A program made the translations under genes and the position numbers. Positions 15,646 through 23,604 of a DNA stretch of 51,375 nucleotides are shown here, piece by piece. The stretch is from the NCBI GenBank assembly GCA_017962275.1, contig JAGCVQ010000053.1, forward strand, positions 1 to 51,375, in the 5' to 3' direction. The stretch's first letter is position 1. The number at the start of each line of letters is the position of its first letter. The DNA comes from Bacteroidales bacterium. Its GTDB lineage: Bacteria; Bacteroidota; Bacteroidia; Bacteroidales; WCHB1-69. Below the pieces are notes generated by a model. The model worked only from the letters and a program-made list of their open reading frames with translations, searched no databases and was not told the DNA's origin.

Positions 15646-16755
15646 ATGGCCCATAAAATATTGATAGCGACGGTCGGCGGCGACTGTCCCGGACTGAACG
15701 CGGTGATCCGCGGCATCGTGAAACGCGCTCATTTAGAAGAGGATGAATGGCAGATCTACGGCTGCATCGAATCGTTCAACGGCATCCTCAAGGACAATGT
15801 GGAGATTGTGGAGCTTACCGAAAGCATGGTCTCCGGCCTGCATGTGAAAGGCGGCACCATCATCAAGACCACCAACAAGGGAGGCCCCTTCCACTTCCCC
15901 GTGCGGCAACCCGACGGTTCATGGAAGGTGGAGGACCGCTCCCAGCTCATGAAGAAACGTTTCGAGAACATGGGCTTCGACGCCATCATCAACATTGGCG
16001 GCGACGGGTCGCAACGGATCTCCTTAGACCTCCTCAAACTCGGCATTCCCGTGGTGGGCGTGCCGAAAACCATTGACAACGACCTGTCGAGCACGGACTT
16101 CACCTTCGGTTTCCAGACGGCGGTGCAGATCGCCACGGAGGCCATCGACAAGTTGGTGACGACCGCCGAGAGCCACAACCGCGTCTTCATCATGGAGGTG
16201 ATGGGTCGCGACGCGGGCTGGATTGCCCTCCACACGGCCATTGCCGGCGGTGCGGATGTCTGCATCATCCCGGAAATCCCCTACCGTCCCGAAGCCATCG
16301 CCAAGAAAATCGAGGCCCGCTATAAGAACGGCATGGGCTTCTGCAACATCGTCATCGCCGAGGGCGCGAAACGCGTCGGCGGGACAGTCACCGGACACGC
16401 CCCCACGGCGATCGGCGACCAGCACATCAAACTCGGCGGCGTGGGTGACGTGCTGAAACAGGAGCTCGTTGACCTCGGCGTGGAGCACGACATCCGCGTG
16501 ACGGTGCTCGGACACCTGCAAAGAGGCGGCACCCCCGTGGCCTACGACCGCATCCTCGCCACTGAGTTCGGCGTGAAAGCCTTCGAGCTCGTGAAGGAGA
16601 AAAAGTACGGCAACCTCGTGGTCTATCGCCACCCGAACATCTCGTATGTGCCCCTCGAAGAGGCCGTCAAGGAACCGCATCTCGTGAAACCGGACGATTT
16701 CCTCGTGAAAACGGCAAGAGGGGTCGGGGTCGTTTTCGGAGACGAAAACAATTAG
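15646..16755 (+). CDS. pfkA: 6-phosphofructokinase, mixed-substrate (group III) type
   Basis: A 369-residue glycolytic kinase making fructose 1,6-bisphosphate. Motifs: ATVGGDCPGLNAVIRG at the N-terminus, NIGGDGSQR near residue 118, VGVPKTIDNDLSSTDFTFGF near 137, EVMGRDAGWIAL and HLQRGGTP. The diagnostic pair is Gly in GGDGS, as in ATP-dependent enzymes, with Lys in PKTIDND, as in PPi-type and group III enzymes. By family knowledge this fits the group III clade, where GGDG usually goes with ATP use. Donor choice is not provable from sequence. The stop codon lies in a GTTAGTA heptamer array. Confidence 0.92.
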   Translation: MAHKILIATVGGDCPGLNAVIRGIVKRAHLEEDEWQIYGCIESFNGILKDNVEIVELTESMVSGLHVKGGTIIKTTNKGGPFHFPVRQPDGSWKVEDRSQLMKKRFENMGFDAIINIGGDGSQRISLDLLKLGIPVVGVPKTIDNDLSSTDFTFGFQTAVQIATEAIDKLVTTAESHNRVFIMEVMGRDAGWIALHTAIAGGADVCIIPEIPYRPEAIAKKIEARYKNGMGFCNIVIAEGAKRVGGTVTGHAPTAIGDQHIKLGGVGDVLKQELVDLGVEHDIRVTVLGHLQRGGTPVAYDRILATEFGVKAFELVKEKKYGNLVVYRHPNISYVPLEEAVKEPHLVKPDDFLVKTARGVGVVFGDENN

Positions 16756-16778
16756 CAGTTAGTAGTTAGTAGTTACGG
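16751..16778. repeat. 7-bp tandem array (GTTAGCA family), 4 units
   Basis: ATTAGCA, GTTAGTA, GTTAGTA, GTTACGG. The first unit contains the pfkA stop codon. It runs into ACGGGCGACCCCAAT, which also follows the related array at 50659. Confidence 0.85.
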
Positions 16779-16800
16779 GCGACCCCAATATATTAAAACA

Positions 16801-16883
16801 GCTTCCTTGAGCAATCCCGGAGGGACAAGAGCTCGGTAGAGCAATTAACCCCACACAAGCGACGGAGGAGCGCAGTGTGGGGC
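16801..16883. repeat. Modular dispersed element, copy 2
   Basis: The left module GCTTCCTTGAGCAATCCCGG-AGGGACAAGAGCTCGGTAGA is followed by the CCCCACAC (16849-16856) / GTGTGGGG (16875-16882) hairpin with nearly the same loop as copy 1. It ends about 30 bases before the sirtuin start. Confidence 0.85.
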
Positions 16884-16914
16884 GATACAGATACATAAAC
16901 AAAAAACAAGAAGT

Positions 16915-17595
16915 ATGAAAAAAATCGTGATATTATCCGGTGCGGGTATCAGCGCAGAGAGCGGCATCAGCACCTTCCGCGACAGCGACGGGCTGTGGGA
17001 AAACCACAACGTGGAGGATGTGGCCAGCATCGACGGCTGGTACCGCAACCCCAAACTCATCATCGACTTCTACAACGAGCGGCGATCCCAGCTGGAGCAC
17101 TGTCAGCCCAACGACGCGCACAAGTTAGTGGCGAAGTTGGAAGAACAGTACGACGTGACGGTGGTCACGCAGAATGTCGATAACCTGCACGAGCGTGGCG
17201 GTTCCTCGAAAATCATCCACCTGCACGGCGAGCTCACGAAAGCCTGCAACGAGCGCAAGACGGAGGTCTTCGACATCGGATACGCCCCCATGAAGTACGG
17301 CGAGCGCGCCAAGGACGGCTCCCTGCTGCGTCCGTTCATCGTCTGGTTCGGAGAGGCCGTGCCGTTGCTGGATGCCGCCGCCCGCGAAGTGGAACAAGCT
17401 GACATCCTGATCATTATCGGAACGTCGTTGGCGGTCTATCCCGCCGCGGGACTACTCTACTATGCTCCGGCCAACGCCGAAATCTACGTCATCGACCCGA
17501 AACAGCCGGGATCCATCTCCCGCCGCGTGACCTATATCACTGAAAAGGCGACGGTAGGGATGAAGCAACTGTACGACCAATTGATGAAACGGTAA
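16915..17595 (+). CDS. cobB: Sirtuin (NAD-dependent protein deacylase) lacking zinc cysteines
   Basis: A 226-residue Sir2-family enzyme. NAD-binding motifs are intact: LSGAGISAESGISTFRD, VVTQNVDNLHERGG and IHLHGELTKA with the catalytic His; the C-terminal IIIGTSLAVYPAAGL completes the Rossmann part. IDFYNERR matches the YxxR pocket of class III sirtuins (YNARR in E. coli CobB), suggesting that acidic acyl groups such as succinyl or malonyl can be removed. The zinc-ribbon region (KACNERKTEVFDIGYAPMKY) has a single Cys instead of four, as in other Bacteroidota homologues I recall. Deacylase activity is inferred. Confidence 0.88.
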   Translation: MKKIVILSGAGISAESGISTFRDSDGLWENHNVEDVASIDGWYRNPKLIIDFYNERRSQLEHCQPNDAHKLVAKLEEQYDVTVVTQNVDNLHERGGSSKIIHLHGELTKACNERKTEVFDIGYAPMKYGERAKDGSLLRPFIVWFGEAVPLLDAAAREVEQADILIIIGTSLAVYPAAGLLYYAPANAEIYVIDPKQPGSISRRVTYITEKATVGMKQLYDQLMKR

Positions 17596-17622
17596 AAAAA
17601 GGTAATAACATTTACGACGAAT

Positions 17623-17650
17623 GTAGAGACGCAAAATTTTGCGTCTCTAC
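17623..17650. repeat. Perfect 28-bp palindrome GTAGAGACGCAAAA/TTTTGCGTCTCTAC
   Basis: Each half is the exact reverse complement of the other (17623-17636 and 17637-17650). It lies between the sirtuin and lipoprotein genes. It may act as a transcript hairpin; its size and ends match the palindromes at 6819 and 29859. Confidence 0.9.
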
Positions 17651-17671
17651 GACGGTCAATAACCAATCCTT

Positions 17672-18124
17672 ATGAAAAAAAAATTGCAAATAATCATCGT
17701 AGCCGTAATGGCCGCCATCGCGTTCTCCTCGTGCGAGAACTACCCGGAAGGTGTCCCCAGTTTCTATTCGAGCGAATACCGGATTGTGGGTTCGTGGCAG
17801 GTGGCGCACACCTATCTCAACGGCGTGGAAATCGACTCCACCGAATATATCGGCTACGCCCCCACGACGTTCTACTATATGTACGCCGACCATGTGATGT
17901 CGCTGACGGGCATTTACAACGGACAGCTTCGTCAGTCATCGTTCGCCACCTACATTCTGGACCCCAAGGCGAAGACCATCAAGTTCGACTACACCTTCTT
18001 CGGGAAGCACTACGATTTCACCGCCGACATCAGGCGGCTGTCGCGCAAGGAGTTCTTCATCGAATTTGACGACGAGTACGGCGACCACTGGCGGTTGGAG
18101 ATGTTTTCGCGGTCTGACTACTAA
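17672..18124 (+). CDS. Small lipoprotein, lipocalin-like
   Basis: A 150-residue predicted lipoprotein with signal MKKKLQIIIVAVMAAIAFSSC and lipobox FSSC. The mature part begins with a 'GSWQV' strand and shows alternating beta strands (TTFYYMYADHVMSLTGIYNG, ATYILDPKAKTIKFDYTF, FFIEFDDEYGDHWRLEMF). This resembles the small lipocalin-like lipoproteins common in Bacteroidota. The specific function is unknown. It is followed after 1 base by the next gene, so the two are probably cotranscribed. Confidence 0.7.
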   Translation: MKKKLQIIIVAVMAAIAFSSCENYPEGVPSFYSSEYRIVGSWQVAHTYLNGVEIDSTEYIGYAPTTFYYMYADHVMSLTGIYNGQLRQSSFATYILDPKAKTIKFDYTFFGKHYDFTADIRRLSRKEFFIEFDDEYGDHWRLEMFSRSDY

Positions 18125-18125
18125 A

Positions 18126-18653
18126 ATGGACCGCGACCATTCCAAGGCGGGCACGTCTCCGTTCCGAAACAGCGTTAAGCAGGCAATCTCAAGCCCGACA
18201 TTATGGGCTGTCTTGCTTATTGCAGGCAGTCTGATTGCCGCAACGCTGCTGCTTTGGCGCGATGACAAACTGGACAGCGAAAATGATACCGACCGCGCCT
18301 TCGCGGAAATTTTCAGCAAGATCCCGTCCGATTCCCTGTGGTTGCAGTTCGGACCGGAGGACATATCCGTCACCCACAAATGGTCGCTTCTCGCAGGCAC
18401 ACACCCAGCGGTGACCTTCCACTGTCATTTCACACCCCCGAACCACGGTCGCTGGCGGGCAGTTCTCTGCTACAAGCCATTGAACTCCGCTATCTGGATG
18501 ACCGAAGAGGCCCGGATCCGCCGCGACAACACCTCCACCGCCCACCTCACTCTCCGCGACCTACACCGCAATTCCACATACGAGTGTTTTTTCATTCTCT
18601 ACGGCAAGGAACTTATGGTAAAAAGTCCAGTGGTGGCCTTTTCAACTCAATAG
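18126..18653 (+). CDS. Hypothetical single-pass membrane protein
   Basis: A 175-residue protein of unknown function. The start at ATG 18126 is 1 base after the preceding stop; the longer frame would overlap that gene by 59 bases. One transmembrane helix (residues about 24-44, LWAVLLIAGSLIAATLLLW) follows a short cytoplasmic tail. The outer part ends in a pattern like a fibronectin type III sandwich (HLTLRDLHRNSTYECFFILYG). It is probably an envelope accessory protein; no family is recognised. Confidence 0.65.
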   Translation: MDRDHSKAGTSPFRNSVKQAISSPTLWAVLLIAGSLIAATLLLWRDDKLDSENDTDRAFAEIFSKIPSDSLWLQFGPEDISVTHKWSLLAGTHPAVTFHCHFTPPNHGRWRAVLCYKPLNSAIWMTEEARIRRDNTSTAHLTLRDLHRNSTYECFFILYGKELMVKSPVVAFSTQ

Positions 18654-18671
18654 TGTTCAATCGTTTATATC

Positions 18672-19220
18672 ATGAAAATCGTCATCACACACAGACGAAC
18701 CCGGCGATTGTCGATGCGGGTGGTGAGCAACGGCGACTTGCACATCAGCGCGCCCTACGGGGTGCCGAAGGGCGAGATCGACCGGTTCATCCAAAGCAAC
18801 GAGACATGGATCCAGAAGGCATTGCAGAAGCAGCTCGCAGCGAACCGTCAGCGATCCAACTTCTACAGTCAACTGCCACTGGAGACCCGCGAACAGGTGC
18901 GCGAAGCCGTGCAACGACTTGACGCGCTTGTTCAACCTATGTTATTGAAATATACTGCCTTGATGGGTGTCAAGCCGACGCGGATCACCTATAAGCCCAC
19001 GATTTCGCGCTGGGGCGCTTGCAACAAGAAGACCGGCGCCATTTGCTTCAGCACCTACTTGCTGCTGCTTCCCGAATGGTGTGTGGAACACGTGGTGGTG
19101 CATGAGCTCGCCCACCTTATCGAAGCCAACCACGGCCCGAAATTCCATGCCCTGATGGACCAATACTTTCCGCGCTGGAAAGAGGCGCGGAAAGCAATCC
19201 GGGAGACAGTCAGAGGTTAA
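18672..19220 (+). CDS. YgjP-like (DUF45) zinc metallopeptidase
   Basis: A 182-residue protein with the DUF45/WLM-like layout. The N-terminal beta region RRTRRLSMRVVSNGDLHISA and SRWGACNKKTGAICFS are typical. The active-site helix is VVHELAHLIEANHGPKFHALM, spanning about residues 138-158, with H-E-x-x-H and the downstream N-H ligand pair. It is presumably cytoplasmic. The physiological substrate of this family is not established. Confidence 0.85.
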   Translation: MKIVITHRRTRRLSMRVVSNGDLHISAPYGVPKGEIDRFIQSNETWIQKALQKQLAANRQRSNFYSQLPLETREQVREAVQRLDALVQPMLLKYTALMGVKPTRITYKPTISRWGACNKKTGAICFSTYLLLLPEWCVEHVVVHELAHLIEANHGPKFHALMDQYFPRWKEARKAIRETVRG

Positions 19221-19242
19221 TGTGGACAGCAGTCCTTGAACA

Positions 19243-20802
19243 TTACAGATTTTTAGGAGCCAGCGTCACGAACGGAATCATCATCTCTTCCATCGAGATG
19301 CCGCCGTGCTGGAAGGTATTCTTGTAGAGATTCACGTACTGGTTGAAGTTGTTCTGGTAGGCGAAGAAGTCGGTGCGCATGGCGAAAATGAAACGCTGCG
19401 TCATGTTCTCCTTCGGCAGGAAAGCATCGTCGGGATTCTTGATTTCGAAGACCTCCTTGGCGGGATAATCCATGCTGCTGCGGCCCACCTTATAGCGCAG
19501 GTTCGTATTCAAGTCGCGCTCGCCCACCATTTTCAATGCCCGATCCACCTTGATGGTACCGTGGTCGGTCGTTATCATCACCGGGATCTTCCTTTCTGCC
19601 AACCATTTAATCATGTCGAACAGCACCGAGTTTTCGAACCAGGAGGCCGTGACGCTGCGGTAAGACTTCTCGTCGTCGGCCAGCTCACGCACCACGTTCA
19701 CGTCCGTGCCCGCGTGCGAAAGCATATCCACAAAGTTGAACACGATGACATTCAGCGGATTGTTCACCATCTGATGGAAGTTGTCGAAAACCTTCTTGCC
19801 GTAGTCGGCGTTGAGGATTTTGTGATACGAATACTTGATGTTCTTGCCATAACGTTTCAGATATTCGCCCAACAGCTGCTCCTCGAACTGGTTTTTGCTG
19901 CCGGCATCGTTCTCGTTGAGCCAGTATGCGGGATATTTCTTGGCAATCACCGACGGCATCAGTCCGGAGAACAGGGCGTTACGGGCGTAATGCGTGGCCG
20001 TGGGCAAGATGCTGTAGCAGAGACTCTCGTCCTGGATGTAATAGTAGTCGTGAACCATCGGGTAGATGCTGCGCCATTGGTCGTAACGCAGGTTGTCGAT
20101 GACGAACAGGAAGGTGCTCTTCTGGTCGCTGAGTTTCGGGAAGAGTTTCTCTTTCAACACGGTATGCGATTGGAGAGGTTTGTCATCAGTGCGACCGTTC
20201 ACCCAGTCGAGATAGTTGCGCTGCACAAACTTGGCAAACTGGATGTTGGCCTCCTCCTTCTGCGCCGCCAACATCTCGGTGACACTTTCGTCCTCGATTT
20301 TTTCGATTTGCAATTCCCAGCGTACCAGTTCTTTATAAAGTTCCTCCCACTCTGACACGCTCAAACGGTCGGAAATGCGCATGGAGAGTTCGCGGAACGA
20401 CTGCTGGTAGTTGCTGGTCACCTTCTCGCTCACCAACTTCTTGTTGTCGATGTTCTTCTTCAGACAGAGCAATATCTGGTTGGGGTTCACCGGTTTGATG
20501 AGGTAGTCGGCAATATTGGAACCGATAGCGTCCTCCATGATGTGTTCCTCCTCGCTCTTGGTAATCATCACGATGGGGATATGCGGATAGTCTTTTTTGA
20601 GTCGCTGGAGGGTTTCCAAACCGCTCAAACCCGGCATGTTTTCATCCAAAAAGATGATATTCACAAACTCGTTCTTCAGGATTTCGAGCGCTTCCATGCC
20701 GCTCATGGCGGGAATCACGTCGTAACCTTTCGATTTCAGAAAAAGGATATGCGGCTTCAACAAATCAATCTCATCGTCCGCCCATAAAATCTTCGTATTC
20801 AT
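19243..20802 (-). CDS. porX: T9SS two-component regulator PorX (receiver + PglZ phosphatase)
   Basis: A 519-residue protein; P. gingivalis PorX has 518. The receiver domain spans residues 1-125, with WADDE acidic pocket, phosphoacceptor Asp53 in IIFLDENMPG, VMITKS and LIKPVN. A helical linker follows, then an alkaline-phosphatase-superfamily PglZ domain: FLFVIDNLRYDQW, the nucleophile segment ILPTATHYARNALFSG with Thr near residue 270, NFVDMLSHAGTD and MITTDHGTIKVD. PorX works with the kinase PorY and the ECF sigma factor SigP to control T9SS genes. The start at 20802 (MNTKILWADDE) is chosen over the 13-residue-longer frame because the receiver fold begins there. Confidence 0.94.
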   Translation of the reverse strand: MNTKILWADDEIDLLKPHILFLKSKGYDVIPAMSGMEALEILKNEFVNIIFLDENMPGLSGLETLQRLKKDYPHIPIVMITKSEEEHIMEDAIGSNIADYLIKPVNPNQILLCLKKNIDNKKLVSEKVTSNYQQSFRELSMRISDRLSVSEWEELYKELVRWELQIEKIEDESVTEMLAAQKEEANIQFAKFVQRNYLDWVNGRTDDKPLQSHTVLKEKLFPKLSDQKSTFLFVIDNLRYDQWRSIYPMVHDYYYIQDESLCYSILPTATHYARNALFSGLMPSVIAKKYPAYWLNENDAGSKNQFEEQLLGEYLKRYGKNIKYSYHKILNADYGKKVFDNFHQMVNNPLNVIVFNFVDMLSHAGTDVNVVRELADDEKSYRSVTASWFENSVLFDMIKWLAERKIPVMITTDHGTIKVDRALKMVGERDLNTNLRYKVGRSSMDYPAKEVFEIKNPDDAFLPKENMTQRFIFAMRTDFFAYQNNFNQYVNLYKNTFQHGGISMEEMMIPFVTLAPKNL

Positions 20803-20873
20803 CTGCTTCAATTTATTAAACGGGTTATTTAACGGCGACAATGGGAAATTATTATAATTTGAGAGAGAAAAAA

Positions 20874-20943
20874 GTTCCAGGTTCCAGGTTCAAAGTTCCA
20901 GGTTCCAGGTTCAAAGACTTGGAACTTGGAACTTTGAACTTGG
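20874..20943. repeat. 7-bp tandem arrays in inverted arms (GTTCCAG/GTTCAAA and AACTTGG)
   Basis: The left arm has GTTCCAG x2, GTTCAAA, GTTCCAG x2, GTTCAAA (20874-20915). The right arm has GACTTGG, AACTTGG, AACTTTG, AACTTGG (20916-20943). The arms are reverse complements and can form a hairpin between the divergent porX and GLPGLI/DUF4412-like genes. Confidence 0.92.
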
Positions 20944-20985
20944 AACTAATATTTCTCATCCATTTAAACCATTTGATAAAAAATG

Positions 20986-20994
20986 TATCTTTGC
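20986..20994 (+). promoter_or_regulatory. -7 element for the GLPGLI/DUF4412-like gene
   Basis: Reads TATCTTTGC, a perfect match, 45 bases before the ATG. Confidence 0.65.
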
Positions 20995-21039
20995 CGTCTG
21001 AAATAAGTTGAGATTATTAACAACAAATACCTTTAAAAA

Positions 21040-21750
21040 ATGAAAAAACAAACACGTTTATTTCTGATCGTCGCCATGATGATCTGCACTGTCGGTGCCT
21101 TCGCCCAAAAGCCTTTCGCCGGCAAAATCACTTTCGAGTTGTCTGCTGAAGGCATCACGGATCCCAACGTTGCCGCTGAGTTGGCCGAACAGACCATGGA
21201 GTACACCGTCATGGGCAACAATTACCGCATGGACATGAATGTTGGCATTGACATGTCCACCATCGCCAACGGCAACAACAAGACCTACACCATCGTTTTC
21301 GGCATCCCCGGCTACGGCAAATACTACATCCAGCAGACCGAGGAAGACCTGAAGAAAAAACAAAACACTGTAAAATACGACTATAAATACAGTGACGAGA
21401 CCAAGACCATATGCGGTTACAACTGCAAGAAAGTGACCATGACCGTCACCGACCTTGAGACCGACGAAGAGATTTCCACCGTCATGTGGGTGACCAACGA
21501 GCTGGGACTCGGCGACAACATCAACTTTTACGACCACCCCGATCTGAAAGGTTATCCGCTCTGCACGGAAACCAAGACAGAGATCAACGGTGAGAGCGTG
21601 ACCGTCATCACCACCGCCACGAAAATCACCCCCGACAAGAAGGTGAAACCCACTAACTTCCTGCTCCCCTCTGACGCAAAAGACATCAAGGATGCGCCCG
21701 AAGAGCTGAAACAGATGCTCGGCGGTCTCGGAGAAGATGACGAGGAATAA
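21040..21750 (+). CDS. Exported GLPGLI/DUF4412-like protein
   Basis: A 236-residue protein with a signal peptide (MKKQTRLFLIVAMMICTVGAFA, then Q). The pattern of an opening beta strand (GKITFELSA), an internal 'CGYNCKKVTMTV' strand and a 'VMWVTNELGLG' segment matches GLPGLI/DUF4412-type envelope proteins of Bacteroidota, in which a modified 'cGy.Ckk' motif is typical. The tail is acidic (LGEDDEE). The function of the family is unknown; it is probably periplasmic or surface-exposed. Confidence 0.72.
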   Translation: MKKQTRLFLIVAMMICTVGAFAQKPFAGKITFELSAEGITDPNVAAELAEQTMEYTVMGNNYRMDMNVGIDMSTIANGNNKTYTIVFGIPGYGKYYIQQTEEDLKKKQNTVKYDYKYSDETKTICGYNCKKVTMTVTDLETDEEISTVMWVTNELGLGDNINFYDHPDLKGYPLCTETKTEINGESVTVITTATKITPDKKVKPTNFLLPSDAKDIKDAPEELKQMLGGLGEDDEE

Positions 21751-21792
21751 CCCCAAATATCAGCATTTGGCAATGGAGAGTTAAATAGAATT

Positions 21793-21827
21793 GCCAAAAG
21801 CCAATAGCTAACAGCCAAAGGCCAAAA
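21793..21827. repeat. 7-bp tandem array (GCCAAAA family), 5 units
   Basis: GCCAAAA, GCCAATA, GCTAACA, GCCAAAG, GCCAAAA in phase, ending 4 bases before the nitroreductase ATG. Confidence 0.8.
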
Positions 21828-21831
21828 TCAA

Positions 21832-22470
21832 ATGGCAGACAATTATTTAGAAAATAAATTTGACGACTATCGTCAGAAAAAGAGTGCCCCGGTTTCCAAA
21901 TCAGGGCACTCTTTGGTTTCGCTCCTGAAGAAGAACCGGAGCTACCGCGGCTACGACCCGGCGTATAAAGTGTCGGCTGCCGCATTGGAACAAATCGTGG
22001 CAGTGAACGCGCTGCTTCCGTCGGCCAAAAACCAGCAGGCACTGCGGTTCAAGCTGGTGACCGAGGACACCGGTGCGGACAAAGTGCTGGAAAACATCAA
22101 GTTGGGCGGGATGCTGCCCGAACTGCACCTGCCGTTCCCCGGCACCGAGCCGAAAGCCTTCATCATCGTATGCGCCACCGTCCCCGAAAGCAAAATGCTG
22201 CACGTGGATATGGGCATCGCGGCGCAAAGCATGCTGCTCAAAGCCGTCGATATGGGCTATAACGGATTGATTATCGGTGCGTTCAACGCGAAAAAAATCG
22301 AAGAGGCGTTCGCACTCCCCTACCCGCCCGTGCTGATTCTCGCCATCGGCAAAGGGAACGAGAAAATCGAGCTGAAGGAGATTTCAGCGGAGGACAGCCA
22401 CGCGTACTGGCGGGAGAACGGTGTGCATTATGTACCGAAGGTGCGCTGGGAGGAACTGATTATTCGCTGA
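21832..22470 (+). CDS. Nitroreductase-family flavoprotein
   Basis: A 212-residue protein with the nitroreductase layout: KKNRSYRGYDPAYKVS (FMN phosphate region), LLPSAKNQQALRFKLV (S/P-x-x-x-N-x-Q pattern), DMGIAAQSMLLKAVDMGYNG (dimer helix) and LPYPPVLILAIGKGNE. Members reduce nitro compounds, quinones or flavins with NAD(P)H. The N-terminal 30 residues are an extension. The substrate is unknown. Confidence 0.82.
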   Translation: MADNYLENKFDDYRQKKSAPVSKSGHSLVSLLKKNRSYRGYDPAYKVSAAALEQIVAVNALLPSAKNQQALRFKLVTEDTGADKVLENIKLGGMLPELHLPFPGTEPKAFIIVCATVPESKMLHVDMGIAAQSMLLKAVDMGYNGLIIGAFNAKKIEEAFALPYPPVLILAIGKGNEKIELKEISAEDSHAYWRENGVHYVPKVRWEELIIR

Positions 22471-22490
22471 ATCCAGATTTTGGATTCAGC
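22466..22490. terminator. Hairpin at the nitroreductase stop codon
   Basis: Perfect 10-bp arms GCTGAATCCA (22466-22475) and TGGATTCAGC (22481-22490) around GATTT, overlapping the stop codon. There is no strong U-tract, so intrinsic termination is only possible. Alternatively it is one more palindromic repeat. Confidence 0.5.
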
Positions 22491-22499
22491 CTGTCCTCG

Positions 22500-22559
22500 T
22501 CGCGGGCTTGACCCGCGATCCCAAACAATTACGGTGGGAATGCCAGCTCAAGGCCGGCA
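22500..22559. repeat. Two short palindromic repeats
   Basis: TCGCGGG-CTTGA-CCCGCGA (22500-22518) and TGCCAGC/GCCGGCA (22541-22559, one mismatch). They fill the gap between the convergent nitroreductase and 2-hydroxyacid dehydrogenase genes. They resemble dispersed REP-like palindromes seen in many genomes. Confidence 0.6.
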
Positions 22560-22572
22560 TGAGGCGTTTTCT

Positions 22573-23487
22573 TTACAAATTCCCCAGAATAATATCAATG
22601 CGGATGTCAAATGCCTCGCGGGTGGCGTAGCCCACGTGGGGGACGAGCACGCAATTGGGAGCCGACAACAGCGGATGATTCTCCGCGAGCGGCGGCTCTT
22701 TTTCATATACGTCGATGCCCGCGCCGGCAATGCGGCCTTCGCGCAGACATTCTGCCAATGCGTCCATATCCACCACGTTTCCTCTCGCCGTGTTGATGAG
22801 AATGGCCGTGGGCTTGCACAAAGCCAACATCTCTTTGCTGATCAGATGTTTGGTTTCGGCGGTCAGCGGGACATGCAGCGAGATGATGTCGCTGTCACGC
22901 ATCAGCCCCTCCAATGTGACGTATGCTGCGCCAAGGTTCATCACCTCAGGCTTGTGGGTTCTGCTCCACGCAATCACCCGGCAGCCGAACGCCCTGAACA
23001 ACTCCGCCGTGCGGGTGCCGATGGCACCGGTCCCGACGATACCGACAGTCTTGCCGCGCAGTTCCCGTCCGAGGAACGCCCCGCGCACTCCGCCCTGACG
23101 GATGGTTCCGTCAAGGAAAGTGATCTTGCGGTAAACGTCAATAGCCAATCCGACAGCGAGTTCCGCCACCGCTTCCGTGGCATAACCGGAAGCATTCTTC
23201 ACCAAGATATTATGTTCCTGGCAATAGGCCAAATCGATGTGGTCCAATCCCGTGAAAGCCACGTTCAAGAACTGCAGCTTCGGGCATTGTGACAACACTT
23301 CGGCCGGCAGCGGGATGTTCGAAATGATGACCACCTCGGCATCTTTCATCCGTTCCACCAGCGTGGCGGCATCCTCTTTGCGGTCCGGAAACCAGACAAA
23401 TTCGTGACCCTTGGCGGCCAAATCCTGTTTGATCGCTTCCGCTCTCTCGGCGGAAATCCCTATCGGTTCTACAGCGACTATTTTCAT
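22573..23487 (-). CDS. D-2-hydroxyacid dehydrogenase
   Basis: A 304-residue NAD-dependent dehydrogenase. The Rossmann motif GIVGTGAIGTRTAELF (about residues 145-160) lies in GKTVGIVGTGAIG. The catalytic residues are visible as Arg in LINTARGNVVDMDAL, Glu in GIDVYEKEPP and His in PHVGYAT. Such enzymes interconvert 2-keto acids and D-2-hydroxy acids; the C-terminal sequence does not distinguish glycerate/hydroxypyruvate from lactate use. Followed on its 5' side by a long heptamer array. Confidence 0.88.
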   Translation of the reverse strand: MKIVAVEPIGISAERAEAIKQDLAAKGHEFVWFPDRKEDAATLVERMKDAEVVIISNIPLPAEVLSQCPKLQFLNVAFTGLDHIDLAYCQEHNILVKNASGYATEAVAELAVGLAIDVYRKITFLDGTIRQGGVRGAFLGRELRGKTVGIVGTGAIGTRTAELFRAFGCRVIAWSRTHKPEVMNLGAAYVTLEGLMRDSDIISLHVPLTAETKHLISKEMLALCKPTAILINTARGNVVDMDALAECLREGRIAGAGIDVYEKEPPLAENHPLLSAPNCVLVPHVGYATREAFDIRIDIILGNL

Positions 23488-23520
23488 ATAATACTCTGAA
23501 TTGACTTTGATATTGCTTTA

Positions 23521-23604
23521 CCTTTTCCCTATTCCCTTTTGCCTCTTCCCAATTGCCTATTGCCTTTTGCCTTTTGCCTATTGCCTTTTGCCTTTTCCCT
23601 ACTC
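23521..23604. repeat. 7-bp tandem array (CCTTTTG family), 12 units
   Basis: Twelve successive heptamers such as CCTTTTC, CCTATTC, CCTTTTG, CCTCTTC, CCAATTG, ending in CCTACTC, with no phase break. The last unit contains the Omp28 stop codon (23601-23599). The reverse complement is the GGCAAAA family of 6675 and 49963. Confidence 0.95.
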
